Below, one piece after another: positions 17,148 through 26,460 of a stretch of DNA of 39,660 bases. The stretch lies in NCBI GenBank assembly GCA_016282745.1, contig JAEELL010000012.1, positions 1 to 39,660 of the forward strand, read 5' to 3'. Made by a program: the position numbers and the translations under genes. The number at the start of each line of letters is the position of its first letter. The first letter of the stretch is position 1. The notes under the pieces were generated by a model, which saw nothing but the letters and a program-made list of their open reading frames with translations, was not told the DNA's origin and searched no databases. Origin of the DNA: Lachnospiraceae bacterium (lineage in GTDB: Bacteria > Bacillota > Clostridia > Lachnospirales > Lachnospiraceae).

Positions 17148-18461
17148 TTATTTATTCTTTTTGTTTTTATTTATTAATGAAAAATCGCTTACCAAAAGCT
17201 TATCTCCAACAACCTTGTAAGTTAGAGTCATTGTTGAGTTGACCGTTCCTTCAAGTTCAAAAATATAACTGGTAGATACGGATGTGTCTGTTGACGACAG
17301 GTAATTGTAGCTGTAGGTATATACCACGCTGTACAAACCGTTTCCCTTGTATGTCACTTCGTGCTTCAAGTCACTGAAATTGAGTCCCACCAGACTGTAG
17401 TCATCTATATTTCTTGTGCCAGGCCAGAATACAAGTTTCTGACTGTCTTCAGTATATCTTGCAAGTTTCTTTTTCAGCTTTTTATCATCAACAAAATAAG
17501 AAAGTAACTTCTTGGTGGTGGATTTTCTGTTTCGCACTGCCTCGTAATATTCTTTAATCAGTTCTACGGAACTCTTTTCCATAGCCTCAAGATTCTGTTT
17601 CTTAATACTTGCCTGTGCCTCAGCAAAACCTGCTATCTTTCCCGATTCGAATATATCAACACTTCTTCCCATCTCCATGTAATCGGAATAAACATAAACA
17701 TCATGACTTCCCATTACAATATCTGTGAGCCTGTAAGTCTTTGTTGATTTCAAATCCTCTGAATCTTTTGGAGACAAAACAATGATTTCGCCCTTTGCAT
17801 TTCTGATTGCGTTGTCCGCATTGCACACAAGACTTTCGTCGATATCCTTCCCGTCAAACTGTGCCTTCATACTTGCCGGTATTTTAACAAAAAACTCTTC
17901 AACCACATAATCTCTTGCGGATACTGTCCACTTTGCAAAAAAGTTACCGGCAACTCCACCGTTCTTGTACAGATAAATATCAAATGTCTTCTTTTCTTCT
18001 GTCCCGGCATCCTCATATTTTACCTTTACAAGATATCTGTCCCCTTTTTTGACAGGATCAGTAAATTCATATTTTCCAACGTTTGTCTGACTTTTCAAAT
18101 CCGACATCATTTTGATAAAGTCATCTTTTGCGATTGCATTTTCTCCCACATCGACGTATTTATACATCCCTTCGAAATCTTTTACCAGGAACTTTCCAAA
18201 ATACTCTGCCACATATCCCGTAGGATCAGACTTTTCCTCAACAACCGCTATGCCTGCTCCAAGCCCTGCGCAGCATGCAAGCACAAACAGGGCTATAAGC
18301 AGTCTTATAAAATTATTGTCAAATATGCTCTTTTTCTTCTTATGTTCATCTAAATTGTCTTCATCAAAATTGTGTTCGTCAAAATTGTGTTCGTCAAAAT
18401 TATGTTCATCTGAATTGTCTTCAATTTTCACTTCAATAATATCTTCGTTTTTTTCTATCAT
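17148..18461 (-). CDS. membrane-anchored protein with NTF2-like extracellular domains and NFDEH repeats
   Basis: No specific function is recognised. The 437-residue product begins with about 45 cytoplasmic residues containing four near-identical acidic DEHNF repeats, then KKKK. One membrane helix (about 53-75, LIALFVLACCAGLGAGIAVV) follows. The outside part starts DPTGYVAEYFGKFLVKDFEGMYKYV, which looks like the NTF2-like fold of MecA_N and of YvbJ/TcaA-type proteins, and a second similar unit (VELIKEYYEAVRNRKSTTKKLLSYF) lies near residue 310. A zinc ribbon, common at the start of TcaA-like proteins, is absent. The start has AAAGGTAG upstream; 60 bases separate it from the amylase stop, with only a weak hairpin (CCGCT/AGCGG) between. 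Confidence 0.75.
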   Translation of the reverse strand: MIEKNEDIIEVKIEDNSDEHNFDEHNFDEHNFDEDNLDEHKKKKSIFDNNFIRLLIALFVLACCAGLGAGIAVVEEKSDPTGYVAEYFGKFLVKDFEGMYKYVDVGENAIAKDDFIKMMSDLKSQTNVGKYEFTDPVKKGDRYLVKVKYEDAGTEEKKTFDIYLYKNGGVAGNFFAKWTVSARDYVVEEFFVKIPASMKAQFDGKDIDESLVCNADNAIRNAKGEIIVLSPKDSEDLKSTKTYRLTDIVMGSHDVYVYSDYMEMGRSVDIFESGKIAGFAEAQASIKKQNLEAMEKSSVELIKEYYEAVRNRKSTTKKLLSYFVDDKKLKKKLARYTEDSQKLVFWPGTRNIDDYSLVGLNFSDLKHEVTYKGNGLYSVVYTYSYNYLSSTDTSVSTSYIFELEGTVNSTMTLTYKVVGDKLLVSDFSLINKNKKNK

Positions 18462-18521
18462 AACTACCTTTTCATAATCTATTCAGGATTCACCGCTGCA
18501 TTCAAAGCGGTAATCTCTAGC

Positions 18522-21500
18522 TTAATATTCAATCAAAGTATAGTCATTATTAACATTATGAAGAATTCTGTTGTAGAGATAATCATGATATTCCTTAGTA
18601 ATCATCATTCGCTCTGTATAAAGATAGTCAGCTATATCATATACTGAAGTTGAAACAACATCGCTGTACTGATATGAGCCGTCTCTAAATTTGGCATATA
18701 CTCTGATTAGCAATGGCGCTTGCAGGAAGTTGTTGTTGACGCCTGTGTATTTCATTGTCATTACATAATTGTCTCCAACTCTTCCTTTTTCAGTCGCCTT
18801 ATAAGAGTATACATCTTTATTGTTACTATTTACAAGCATTTCATTTGCTGTTGCATAATTTCCCAGTCCGTAAATAAGTCCGAATTCTACAACATCTGAC
18901 TGATCACCCTTTAAGTTATAGACAGTTCTGAAACCTTCACTGCCCGGATTAATCTGGAATCCCTTTACCTCTAAATCAAATGCTTCCGTTGGTGCTTCCG
19001 TTGGTGCTTCCGTTGGTGCTTCCGTTGGTGCTTCCGTTGGTGCCTCCGTTGGTGCCTCTGTTTCAGGCTCTTTGGATGTGGTTTCAATTACTACACTTCC
19101 GTTTACTTCAACTATTTCCTCTACTCCGGCACTCTCAACTCCGTTTAACACTGCAGTAATCTTTACAGTGCATGTTCCCTTTGGAATATCAAAAAGATCG
19201 TATGCTCCGCACACTACCTCGCCAAGCTTCTTTACGCCGTTAACGTAAACATTGTATTTCTGTCCGCTTGCAATCTGATCTGCATTCTGTCCCCAGATTA
19301 CATTTATTGTATTGGCCGCATTACTTGAAACAATCTGTCCGATTACTTCTATAGGTCCGTCATTTTGCGGCTGAGGAGTTGTTGTTTCCGGATTATTGCT
19401 TGTTATATCTTCAATGTTAATTGAATTGAAATCAATCTTTGTTCCTGCATCTACACCAAGACCTAACTCAAACATAATCTTAATCTGATTCTGAGATACT
19501 GTGTAAGTTCCTGTAAGTGTTGTGCGTGAACCTGCATTCACATTTGTGTAAACAGGGTCAGCTGCGCCGTTTGACAAATCTTCTTTCATACCAATAGATG
19601 CTGCTTTGTCTGTTGTTACATCCACTGACACTCTGTATGTATGGCCGCTTGTTACATCTGTTTGGTAACTACTCTGAACAAGCCACTGCGCACCTTTGTT
19701 AGCCTCATTTACCTTTACGGAAAACGGTGGATTACTTCCTGCTTTGTAAGAAGCTTTTGCAATACCTGCCCAATCTCCATAGTACAGTCCCCATTTTCCT
19801 GCATATGACCATTCATTAACTGTTCCCGTTGTATATCCGTCACTCGGAGCCTGTGTTGTAGTCGGCTTCTGCGTTGTTGTAGGAGCCTGTGTTGTGGCCT
19901 GCTCAGGATTGAATGAATTCCATGTACCATTCCTGTAAATCCAGTTTGCCGCTCCTGACATGGCAAGTCCTTCCTCACCATCTCCCGGATATCTGTTATC
20001 ATTATTGTAAAAGAAAATGACTCTCGGATCTGTGATATTTGCAGGAACAGTATATTTATAAAGTGCTGTTGCACTGTCATATGTCATCTGTACACCAGGC
20101 CATCCTGCATTTGTTTCTCCATCCTCTTTGTCGTATGCGTAACAGTAAACCGGTGTTCCCCAACTACTTGGTAAATCAAGGTAAGCTGTATATGTTGTAG
20201 TCGGTGTCTCAGTCTGACTCTTCCAGTCATAAACAACGGCAATACCTGTACTTCCCACTGTTCCTGTTATTGTAGATGATGTAATTGTAAATGTATTTCC
20301 TGTTATCTCATCTGTGTATGTTCCCGGCTCTACTAAAGATCCTCCGTTCGGAATGCTGATCTGTCCGCCGTTGCCGCTTCCCATAGCGATAACAACGCCT
20401 TTCTTACGACATACTGCCGCAACATTGTTTGATGATACAAAGTACTCGCTCTGTCCAATCATTGCATTGTGGAAATGATTAACTGCCGCAACTTCAGCAC
20501 TCTTGAAATGTGTACTTCCCTTTGCTCCTGCCATTATCTGTTCCTTAACTGCGGATGATGGTCTTGAGAAGTAAAGTGCTGTTGCAGACTGTCTGCTGGC
20601 AGCCATTGCATAAGCTCTGTCAATTACATTCTGAGACATCTCATTTGAATATCCCGAGTCCTTTCCGTTAGACCATGTATCGTGACTCTCTCCCCAGTAC
20701 ACCAGTTTCTTAGGCTGAATACCTCTGTTTGTCCAGTTTCCGTAGCTGGTTGGTGCAGTTCCTGAATTAAATGCATTTCTGAGAGTCTGTCCGTAAGAAC
20801 TGTCGGTAAAGCTCATATAAGTTGCATATTCTGATGCAAGTTCGTTATTCTTTGATGTTGAAGATGCACCCGGTTCTCCAAGCATCTCTCCGTAATGATA
20901 CAATCCGCTGTCATTACACACAGTTGACCAGAATGCGCATCCCTCACTTGGAAGTGCAATGTGCTTTGCCGCATCCCATCTGATACCATCAACTCCAAGA
21001 GACTTGAGGTCCATCAAATAATTTCTAACCAACTGCTGAACATATGAATCTTCAGACTTGAGATCCTGCATTCCAAGATCCCCTGTAGTAACTGCTGTAC
21101 GATTTGAATAGTTATCAATCTGTCCGTAAGTATGCCAGTATTTGCTGTCCTTCAGATCGCTCTGAATATTTGTGTGATTGCCCGCAAGGTGATTTGCCAC
21201 CACATCTACCACAATCTTAATTCCGTACTTATCAGCTTCCGTGCAAAGACTCTGAAGTTCACTCCTCGTTCCAAGGTCATTACTTGACACTGAAAATCCA
21301 AGGGGTTGATACAACCAGTACCAAATTCCCGAATTCACTCCCGTCTGTGCCGGTGAGGTCTGGATAGATGTAAATCCCGCTTTTGCAATATTAGGCAGTT
21401 CCGCCTTGATGTCATTATACTTCCAGTCGAAACAGTGAAGAATAACTCCATCCTGAATATTGTCCGCTAATCCGTAATTGTTAGTTGCAGCATATACCTG

Positions 21501-21611
21501 ATTTCCCGCTATGCCTGTGATTGTTTTTGTGTTGCCGTCAAATGTTCCAAAACAGCTCGTCATGAGCACAGTTAATGAAACAAGACATCCGATCGCTTTT
21601 TTCTTTTTCAT
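18522..21611 (-). CDS. secreted modular alpha-amylase (GH13, AmyE-like) with starch-binding modules
   Basis: The enzyme hydrolyses alpha-1,4 links in starch outside the cell. I start it at 21611, where ATGGAGGGTACA precedes the ATG. The 1029-residue product has a signal peptide (MKKKKAIGCLVSLTVLMTSC). The GH13 barrel of the AmyE type runs about 40-440: VVDVVANHLAG, the nucleophile Asp in DGIRWDAAKH, the acid Glu in YHYGEMLGE, and the third Asp in WGESHDTW. A CBM26-like starch-binding module (about 474-564), a TTTQ linker, a CBM4/9-like beta-sandwich (about 588-735), an FnIII-like unit (about 750-840) and an (EAPT)n linker follow. An unrecognised C-terminal domain of about 150 residues (NPGSEGFRTVYNLKGDQ) ends it. 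The tail may fix the enzyme to the surface or to starch. Confidence 0.93.
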   Translation of the reverse strand: MKKKKAIGCLVSLTVLMTSCFGTFDGNTKTITGIAGNQVYAATNNYGLADNIQDGVILHCFDWKYNDIKAELPNIAKAGFTSIQTSPAQTGVNSGIWYWLYQPLGFSVSSNDLGTRSELQSLCTEADKYGIKIVVDVVANHLAGNHTNIQSDLKDSKYWHTYGQIDNYSNRTAVTTGDLGMQDLKSEDSYVQQLVRNYLMDLKSLGVDGIRWDAAKHIALPSEGCAFWSTVCNDSGLYHYGEMLGEPGASSTSKNNELASEYATYMSFTDSSYGQTLRNAFNSGTAPTSYGNWTNRGIQPKKLVYWGESHDTWSNGKDSGYSNEMSQNVIDRAYAMAASRQSATALYFSRPSSAVKEQIMAGAKGSTHFKSAEVAAVNHFHNAMIGQSEYFVSSNNVAAVCRKKGVVIAMGSGNGGQISIPNGGSLVEPGTYTDEITGNTFTITSSTITGTVGSTGIAVVYDWKSQTETPTTTYTAYLDLPSSWGTPVYCYAYDKEDGETNAGWPGVQMTYDSATALYKYTVPANITDPRVIFFYNNDNRYPGDGEEGLAMSGAANWIYRNGTWNSFNPEQATTQAPTTTQKPTTTQAPSDGYTTGTVNEWSYAGKWGLYYGDWAGIAKASYKAGSNPPFSVKVNEANKGAQWLVQSSYQTDVTSGHTYRVSVDVTTDKAASIGMKEDLSNGAADPVYTNVNAGSRTTLTGTYTVSQNQIKIMFELGLGVDAGTKIDFNSINIEDITSNNPETTTPQPQNDGPIEVIGQIVSSNAANTINVIWGQNADQIASGQKYNVYVNGVKKLGEVVCGAYDLFDIPKGTCTVKITAVLNGVESAGVEEIVEVNGSVVIETTSKEPETEAPTEAPTEAPTEAPTEAPTEAPTEAFDLEVKGFQINPGSEGFRTVYNLKGDQSDVVEFGLIYGLGNYATANEMLVNSNNKDVYSYKATEKGRVGDNYVMTMKYTGVNNNFLQAPLLIRVYAKFRDGSYQYSDVVSTSVYDIADYLYTERMMITKEYHDYLYNRILHNVNNDYTLIEY
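18981..19060. repeat. 12-bp repeat encoding (EAPT)n in the amylase
   Basis: TGCTTCCGTTGG is repeated about 6.5 times in tandem, five of the copies identical and the rest with single changes. It encodes the linker TEAPTEAPTEAPT. The near-identity of copies at DNA level suggests recent slippage and length variation between strains. Confidence 0.9.
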
Positions 21612-21842
21612 TGTACCCTCCATATTCCAATGACTTTTAGGATTGTACATCAAATCAAAAAACTCCCCAGACTCTTTCCTTTGGCATCAATTTTTCTTAA
21701 AATTGTCGCCGATATAATTCCCCTTCTATTCGTCTTGGGTTTTGACTCAATATCAATCCTTTTATATAATTCCGTACAACTCACCTATCTTTATATTTTA
21801 TCATATTTATTCATTTATTAAAAGTCATCAAACTTATTCATC

Positions 21843-21872
21843 TTGAATTCTTTTTTAATTATGTGTTATCAT
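21843..21872 (+). promoter_or_regulatory. promoter of the sigma-like gene
   Basis: TTGAAT (21843-21848), an 18-base spacer and TGT-TATCAT (extended -10, 21864-21872) point to a start near 21879. This excludes the upstream in-frame GTG at 21863 as the translation start. Confidence 0.5.
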
Positions 21873-21937
21873 ATATCGTAAAGTTTTATGGAGGTAAGTC
21901 ACTTTGGAATTCATTTTCAAAGTGTAATTATAGTATT

Positions 21938-22792
21938 ATGAATCAGACACAATTCAATGAAGCTCTCACTTCATTAGTAGAATATGCCGCTGCAAACGGT
22001 AACAATATAACAAAAAAAGATGTGGAACTCTACTTTGGAAATATCATTGAAGATGATAGTATGTATGTTCCGATTTTTACATATCTGAAAGAAAGCAAAA
22101 TTACTGTTAACGATTTAGATTCTGAGGAATTAATTAATCAGGATAGCGTATCAGACGCGATAGATAATCCTTATGATGACAGCAATTCTGATTTTCCAAA
22201 AGATTTGAGAAATGAGGTCAACTCAATCACCCCAAAAATTGAAAGTGAAAAAGAACTCAAATTTATTGAGATGTACAAAAATGATCTGGCAGGAATCAAA
22301 TCCCTAGAGGTGTCAGAAAGAAAGACTCTTATAGAAAATATGAAAAACGGAGATTCTTCGGCGATGGCTGTGTTGACGGAAGACTGTCTTTCTACAGTTC
22401 ACGAAATTGCAACTTCATTTATGGGACAAGGACTTACCCTTGGTGATTTGATACAGGAAGGAAATATTGGATTGATGTTAAGTCTTCCTGAGTTTGACGG
22501 TGAGGTGGAGGAGTTCGACGAATATATAAAAGAAAAAATCAGAGAATCTATAAGCGAAGCCATCAGTATTCAGGTCAATTCCGAAAGAATATCTTCCCAT
22601 CTTGCCCAGAGAATGAACAGTCTGGATGATATTTCAAAAGAGCTCACCGAGAAACTTGGACATGCCCCTTCCGTGGAAGAGTTAGCAGAAGAAATGCACA
22701 TATCAACAGACGAAGTGGAGACTATTATCAGGACTTCACTCAATGTGCTCACAGTTACAGGTGAAAATGCTGAGTCGGATAGCAATCAGTAA
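21938..22792 (+). CDS. sigma-70-like protein lacking region 4
   Basis: The 284-residue product resembles a housekeeping sigma factor cut short. Residues about 1-60 (MNQTQFNEALTSLVEYAAAN, DVELYFGNI, TYLKESKITVNDLD) look like sigma region 1.1. About 130-225 resemble region 2 (MYKNDLAGI, GDSSAMAVLTEDCLSTVHEIA, GDLIQEGNIGLMLSLPEF), and about 230-275 region 3 (LAQRMNSLDDISKELTEKLGHAPSVEELAEEMHIS). The aromatic -10 recognition and melting residues of region 2.3-2.4 are replaced by DGEVEEFDEYIKEKI, and the -35-binding region 4 is absent. It could be a sigma-like modulator that competes for RNA polymerase. The ATG has only a weak ribosome binding site and overlaps the stop of a 17-codon leader ORF (21888-21941). 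Confidence 0.85.
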   Translation: MNQTQFNEALTSLVEYAAANGNNITKKDVELYFGNIIEDDSMYVPIFTYLKESKITVNDLDSEELINQDSVSDAIDNPYDDSNSDFPKDLRNEVNSITPKIESEKELKFIEMYKNDLAGIKSLEVSERKTLIENMKNGDSSAMAVLTEDCLSTVHEIATSFMGQGLTLGDLIQEGNIGLMLSLPEFDGEVEEFDEYIKEKIRESISEAISIQVNSERISSHLAQRMNSLDDISKELTEKLGHAPSVEELAEEMHISTDEVETIIRTSLNVLTVTGENAESDSNQ

Positions 22793-22846
22793 TCAAATAA
22801 TATAGTAAGCACTTCGTGCTTTCATAATCTCAAAAAACATTAAAAG

Positions 22847-22893
22847 AGGTGTTACGTCAGTGAATGATAATCACTGACATAACACCTTTTTTT
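22847..22893 (+). terminator. intrinsic terminator of the sigma-like gene
   Basis: A 17-bp stem, AGGTGTTACGTCAGTGA (22847-22863) with 22871-22887, has a single mismatch and is followed by six T residues. It also lies behind the convergent surface-protein gene ending at 22955 and may serve both. Confidence 0.88.
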
Positions 22894-22954
22894 GTTATTT
22901 CAAACTAATAAATTCAATGTCTATTACCATCTGTTAATATTGTATTTTTACTGC

Positions 22955-25900
22955 TTACGATTTACTGCTCTTGAAAGCATATTTAACTTTGGAAACTTTT
23001 GATTTCTTAATCATCTTCTTAATATTGTTAAATGCCTTCTTATCTGAAACATATATTGTAAACTTTGCATTCTTTTTAATTGACTTGAACGCATTCTTTC
23101 CGATTGACTTGAGGTTGTTTGCATAGAGATTGATTGTCTTCAGTTTCTTACATCCTTTGAAAGTTCCTGCCTCTATTGTCGTAACTGTTGAAGGAATTGT
23201 CACTGTTGTAATCTTTGTATTTCCTTCAAAAGCTCCGGCTCCAATTGACACAACTGTATACTTGATCTCACCAACCGTTATAGTCTGAGGTATAGTAACT
23301 TTTGATTCTTTCTTTGAAGGGCAAAGATACTGTACTGTTCCCTCTGACGTTCCGTCAGATGCCTTAACTACTTTGTATACTGCCTTTGAAGTATTGTCGT
23401 AGATTTCATCTCCGGCTTTTGGAATTGCAGCCTTTTTAACTGCATCCACTGCTGCAGCCTTGTCTGCTTCAGCCTTACTGTTTGCCGCATCCACTGCTGC
23501 AGTCACCGCTGCCTGTTTATCTGTTTCTGCCTTCTTGTTTGCTTCTTCTACTGCAGCTTTCTTGTCTGCTTCTGCCTGCTTGTTTGCCTCTTCTACTGCC
23601 CACAGTTTTTCATTTTCGGCAGACACTTTCAAGTCTTCTATTGTTGCTGCTACCACTAACTTCTCAAGTTTTTCTACTGCTTTGGCATCAATAAATTTCT
23701 TCTGCTCAGGAGTAAGTGCATCGTATGCTGCCTTTGCAGCATCAACTCTGGCCTTGTCTGCAAATGTAACCTTGTCTACTTCCGGCAATGCATTAATGCT
23801 ATCAATTACAGGCATTGCAGCCGTGTAATCAATCTTAGCATCCTGTTTTGCATTATTAAGCGCCTGCTTCACTGCCGCGAATTCATCAAATACATCTTCA
23901 CCTACAAGTTCTTTCTGCGCATCAGTCAACTTTTCCGCTTCCGCTTTAACTGTATTAATCGCGTCTTCATCAAAAACACTTATTTTATCAGCCTCAGGAA
24001 GCTCTGCAACCATTTCTGTAAATGTTTCTGCCGCATCGATATCTTTCTGAACATCTTCAGGATAAGACACAACCTCTTCACCCGGATGGAACCAGAATCT
24101 CTTGTCAAATTCATACTCGTTAGGATTATGGTAATTTGGATCATACGGATTGGTGTCAAGAACCCATCTGCCATCTTCTTCGTGATACCATTCTTCACAA
24201 GTTCTATAGAACACCTGAACCTCAATATCATCAGTTGCATCTTCCGCTATGTTTACTGTAACTATTCCTGTATCCATATCAGTCTTTACAGTTGCATCAC
24301 TGGAATTACCTCTAGACTTCGCAACAACAGTCAGAGTCCTCTTATAACTGTCATTATCTTCATTAACCGGAATGATATAGAATGTTCTTCTTCCTTCACC
24401 GTATGTCGCATTGTCGCTACCTACAATATATCTCTCGGTTGCAACTTTAGTTCCAAAAATACCTGCTTCCGGCATACCTGCATTAATCATTACAAAGCTT
24501 GTCTCATCACCATCTGTATAAACTACTCTGTATACACCTGTCTTATTGATTCTGATTTCAAATACATCTTCTATCTCATGATAGATATCTTCCTGTCTTT
24601 CATCATCCCACTCATTGTATCCTGCCATTGAAATGGATGCCACATCACTTGAAACATCATTTCCAAACTCATCTGATATCTTTAATTTAGGCAGGCTGTT
24701 TTTATCAAGCAGCTCGATACCATCATCTGTTTTAAATCCAAGAGTGAGTGTTCTTCCACCACATATTGCTGCACCTTCATCTTTTCTGAAGTCTCCTGCC
24801 TGTTCAACCGGATTTCTGGCAAAATCTCTCCACGTGCCTCTCTCATCCATATCCCAATTCGTTCCTGTTACAACAAGTCCACTCTGGTCAATTTGGAGAT
24901 TAAATCTGTACTCGTCAAAAAATCCATCCTGCTTATAAATTCTTACAACAACTGCCTCCCAGATATCAAACATAATACCCTCAGGAATAGTAAATGCCAC
25001 AGGACTGTAATCCCAATTATCAATGTCGTCCTGCTGAAGCTCTCCCTTAAATTCAATTGATGCACCTGTGAACCAGTCATTGTTCTTAATATTATCAGAT
25101 ACATTCAGATAATATGTTTTGCCATCTTCATATGTAGTCCATTCATCTCTTACTCCCACAACATTTTCTTCCGTGGCTTCGGCTGAAGAGTAAAGAGCAA
25201 CCTCAGGCAATCCTACATTAATACTAATCTCTGATATATTTTCGCCCGTATCATAAGCCAGTTTATATGTACCGCATGCATTAAATCTGAAATTAAATAC
25301 TCCTTCCGTAAGCGGCTTTTCATTTCCCTCTCTGTCGTAATCCCAGTTTCTGATTTCAACTGTTCCTTCAGGTACCGGATCACCGTTATCATACGTTACG
25401 GAAAGTTTGTCCATATCGGTTACAGGAGTTACGTTATCATCCTTAACTATTCCAAGAGAAACTATCGAATCCTGTTTCATGCTGAAATTGTAATTATTCC
25501 AGAATCTGTCAGCCTGACCATTAAATACTGCGCTTTGCTCATCACCATTATTATCCCACCATGCATCGGAAATTAAAAAGCCTTCCATCTTTGGATCAAA
25601 GAATAATCTTTCACCTCTGTGTTCATTGTTTTCACTGTGTACTTCATCCCAAATTATCACACCATTGCAAATCACATCAAAATAGTCTGTATTTCCGGCA
25701 TAAATAGTTAATTTTGCCATGCTGTTGTCTGAAGTAAAATCAAGGTCTATATCACCATTACCACCGTAAGGCACGTTTTCCTGTTTTTCTTCATCCCACA
25801 GGACTGCCTCTACGCTATTTAAATTACATCTCTTTGCACCATTCTTCAACATCTTGATGTAGTAAACACTGTCTCTGTCAGTAGGATATCTTGTAATTCT

Positions 25901-26428
25901 TCTATTGGATACCAGTGTAGACTCATCAAAAACTGTGTCTGAACTGTAAACTGCAATCTCCGGAAGATTAACACGAATAATTGCAAACTTATCGTCAATT
26001 ACTATTTTGTAATCGCCACACTTTTCAAACCTTAAGGTAAAAAATCCATCATTAGGAATCTCATCTTTGCCCTGACCGTTGCGATTGCTAAATGGCTCAA
26101 AGAAAACCTCGTTCGTAACATCTTCATCTGTATCAGCATTTTTAAATCTGACACTTTCCACATCCGATGCATCAAGTTTGTTGTTCATATCATATCCGAT
26201 AAATACTGTTGCATCATCATAGACACTCACTCCAAAATCATTACGGTAATCATCTTCGTTTGTGCTCTTAACAGGACCATTGTCATCCCAGCCTGCATCC
26301 CAGGCAAGCACAAGTCCTGTTCCCTGTGGCACTTCACCGTATGCTTTTACACTTACACCTGTAAAAAGGTTCACCACTAAAGCCAGCGCGATAATAATCG
26401 CCTGACTGCGCTTAATACTATTTTTCAT
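22955..26428 (-). CDS. large secreted surface protein: three tandem beta modules, helical stalk, BspA-like LRR tail
   Basis: The 1157-residue product has a signal peptide (ending near VSVKAYG). Three related modules of about 230 residues start near 37 (LVLAWDAGWDDNG), 281 (FLISDAWWDNNG) and 514 (LVVTGTNWDMD). Each ends in a motif like INVGLPEVALYSS. Residues about 790-1000 are helical and charged (DALTPEQKKFIDAKAVEKL, then Ala/Lys/Glu coiled-coil repeats such as EEANKQAEADKKAAVEEANK). The last 150 residues are BspA/TpLRR-type leucine-rich repeats (VVSIGAGAFEGNTKITTVTI, TIEAGTFKGCKKLKTINL). No catalytic motif was seen. Likely role: adhesion or substrate binding at the cell surface. AGGAGG precedes the ATG. 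A 5' fragment of this gene is duplicated at 28418-28560. Confidence 0.85.
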   Translation of the reverse strand: MKNSIKRSQAIIIALALVVNLFTGVSVKAYGEVPQGTGLVLAWDAGWDDNGPVKSTNEDDYRNDFGVSVYDDATVFIGYDMNNKLDASDVESVRFKNADTDEDVTNEVFFEPFSNRNGQGKDEIPNDGFFTLRFEKCGDYKIVIDDKFAIIRVNLPEIAVYSSDTVFDESTLVSNRRITRYPTDRDSVYYIKMLKNGAKRCNLNSVEAVLWDEEKQENVPYGGNGDIDLDFTSDNSMAKLTIYAGNTDYFDVICNGVIIWDEVHSENNEHRGERLFFDPKMEGFLISDAWWDNNGDEQSAVFNGQADRFWNNYNFSMKQDSIVSLGIVKDDNVTPVTDMDKLSVTYDNGDPVPEGTVEIRNWDYDREGNEKPLTEGVFNFRFNACGTYKLAYDTGENISEISINVGLPEVALYSSAEATEENVVGVRDEWTTYEDGKTYYLNVSDNIKNNDWFTGASIEFKGELQQDDIDNWDYSPVAFTIPEGIMFDIWEAVVVRIYKQDGFFDEYRFNLQIDQSGLVVTGTNWDMDERGTWRDFARNPVEQAGDFRKDEGAAICGGRTLTLGFKTDDGIELLDKNSLPKLKISDEFGNDVSSDVASISMAGYNEWDDERQEDIYHEIEDVFEIRINKTGVYRVVYTDGDETSFVMINAGMPEAGIFGTKVATERYIVGSDNATYGEGRRTFYIIPVNEDNDSYKRTLTVVAKSRGNSSDATVKTDMDTGIVTVNIAEDATDDIEVQVFYRTCEEWYHEEDGRWVLDTNPYDPNYHNPNEYEFDKRFWFHPGEEVVSYPEDVQKDIDAAETFTEMVAELPEADKISVFDEDAINTVKAEAEKLTDAQKELVGEDVFDEFAAVKQALNNAKQDAKIDYTAAMPVIDSINALPEVDKVTFADKARVDAAKAAYDALTPEQKKFIDAKAVEKLEKLVVAATIEDLKVSAENEKLWAVEEANKQAEADKKAAVEEANKKAETDKQAAVTAAVDAANSKAEADKAAAVDAVKKAAIPKAGDEIYDNTSKAVYKVVKASDGTSEGTVQYLCPSKKESKVTIPQTITVGEIKYTVVSIGAGAFEGNTKITTVTIPSTVTTIEAGTFKGCKKLKTINLYANNLKSIGKNAFKSIKKNAKFTIYVSDKKAFNNIKKMIKKSKVSKVKYAFKSSKS

Positions 26429-26460
26429 TCTTCGTCCTCCTGTTTAAAATACCGTATAAA

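Noticed and set aside
18462-18521. Terminator between the amylase and the NTF2-like gene
   Set aside because: The CCGCT/AGCGG hairpin has no T-run on the minus strand; it may only lower read-through.
21863-21940. GTG at 21863 as start of the sigma-like gene
   Set aside because: It lies within the predicted promoter, upstream of the likely transcript start, and the added 25 residues show no sigma likeness.
23460-23828. Ala/Ser-rich plus-strand frame of 122 codons
   Set aside because: Antisense shadow of the coiled-coil part of the surface protein (repeated GCAG/CTGC codons).
24086-24631. Plus-strand frame of 181 codons
   Set aside because: Antisense to module 3 of the surface protein; composition is Ile/Cys/Tyr-rich as expected from reversed codons, and no start signal is present.
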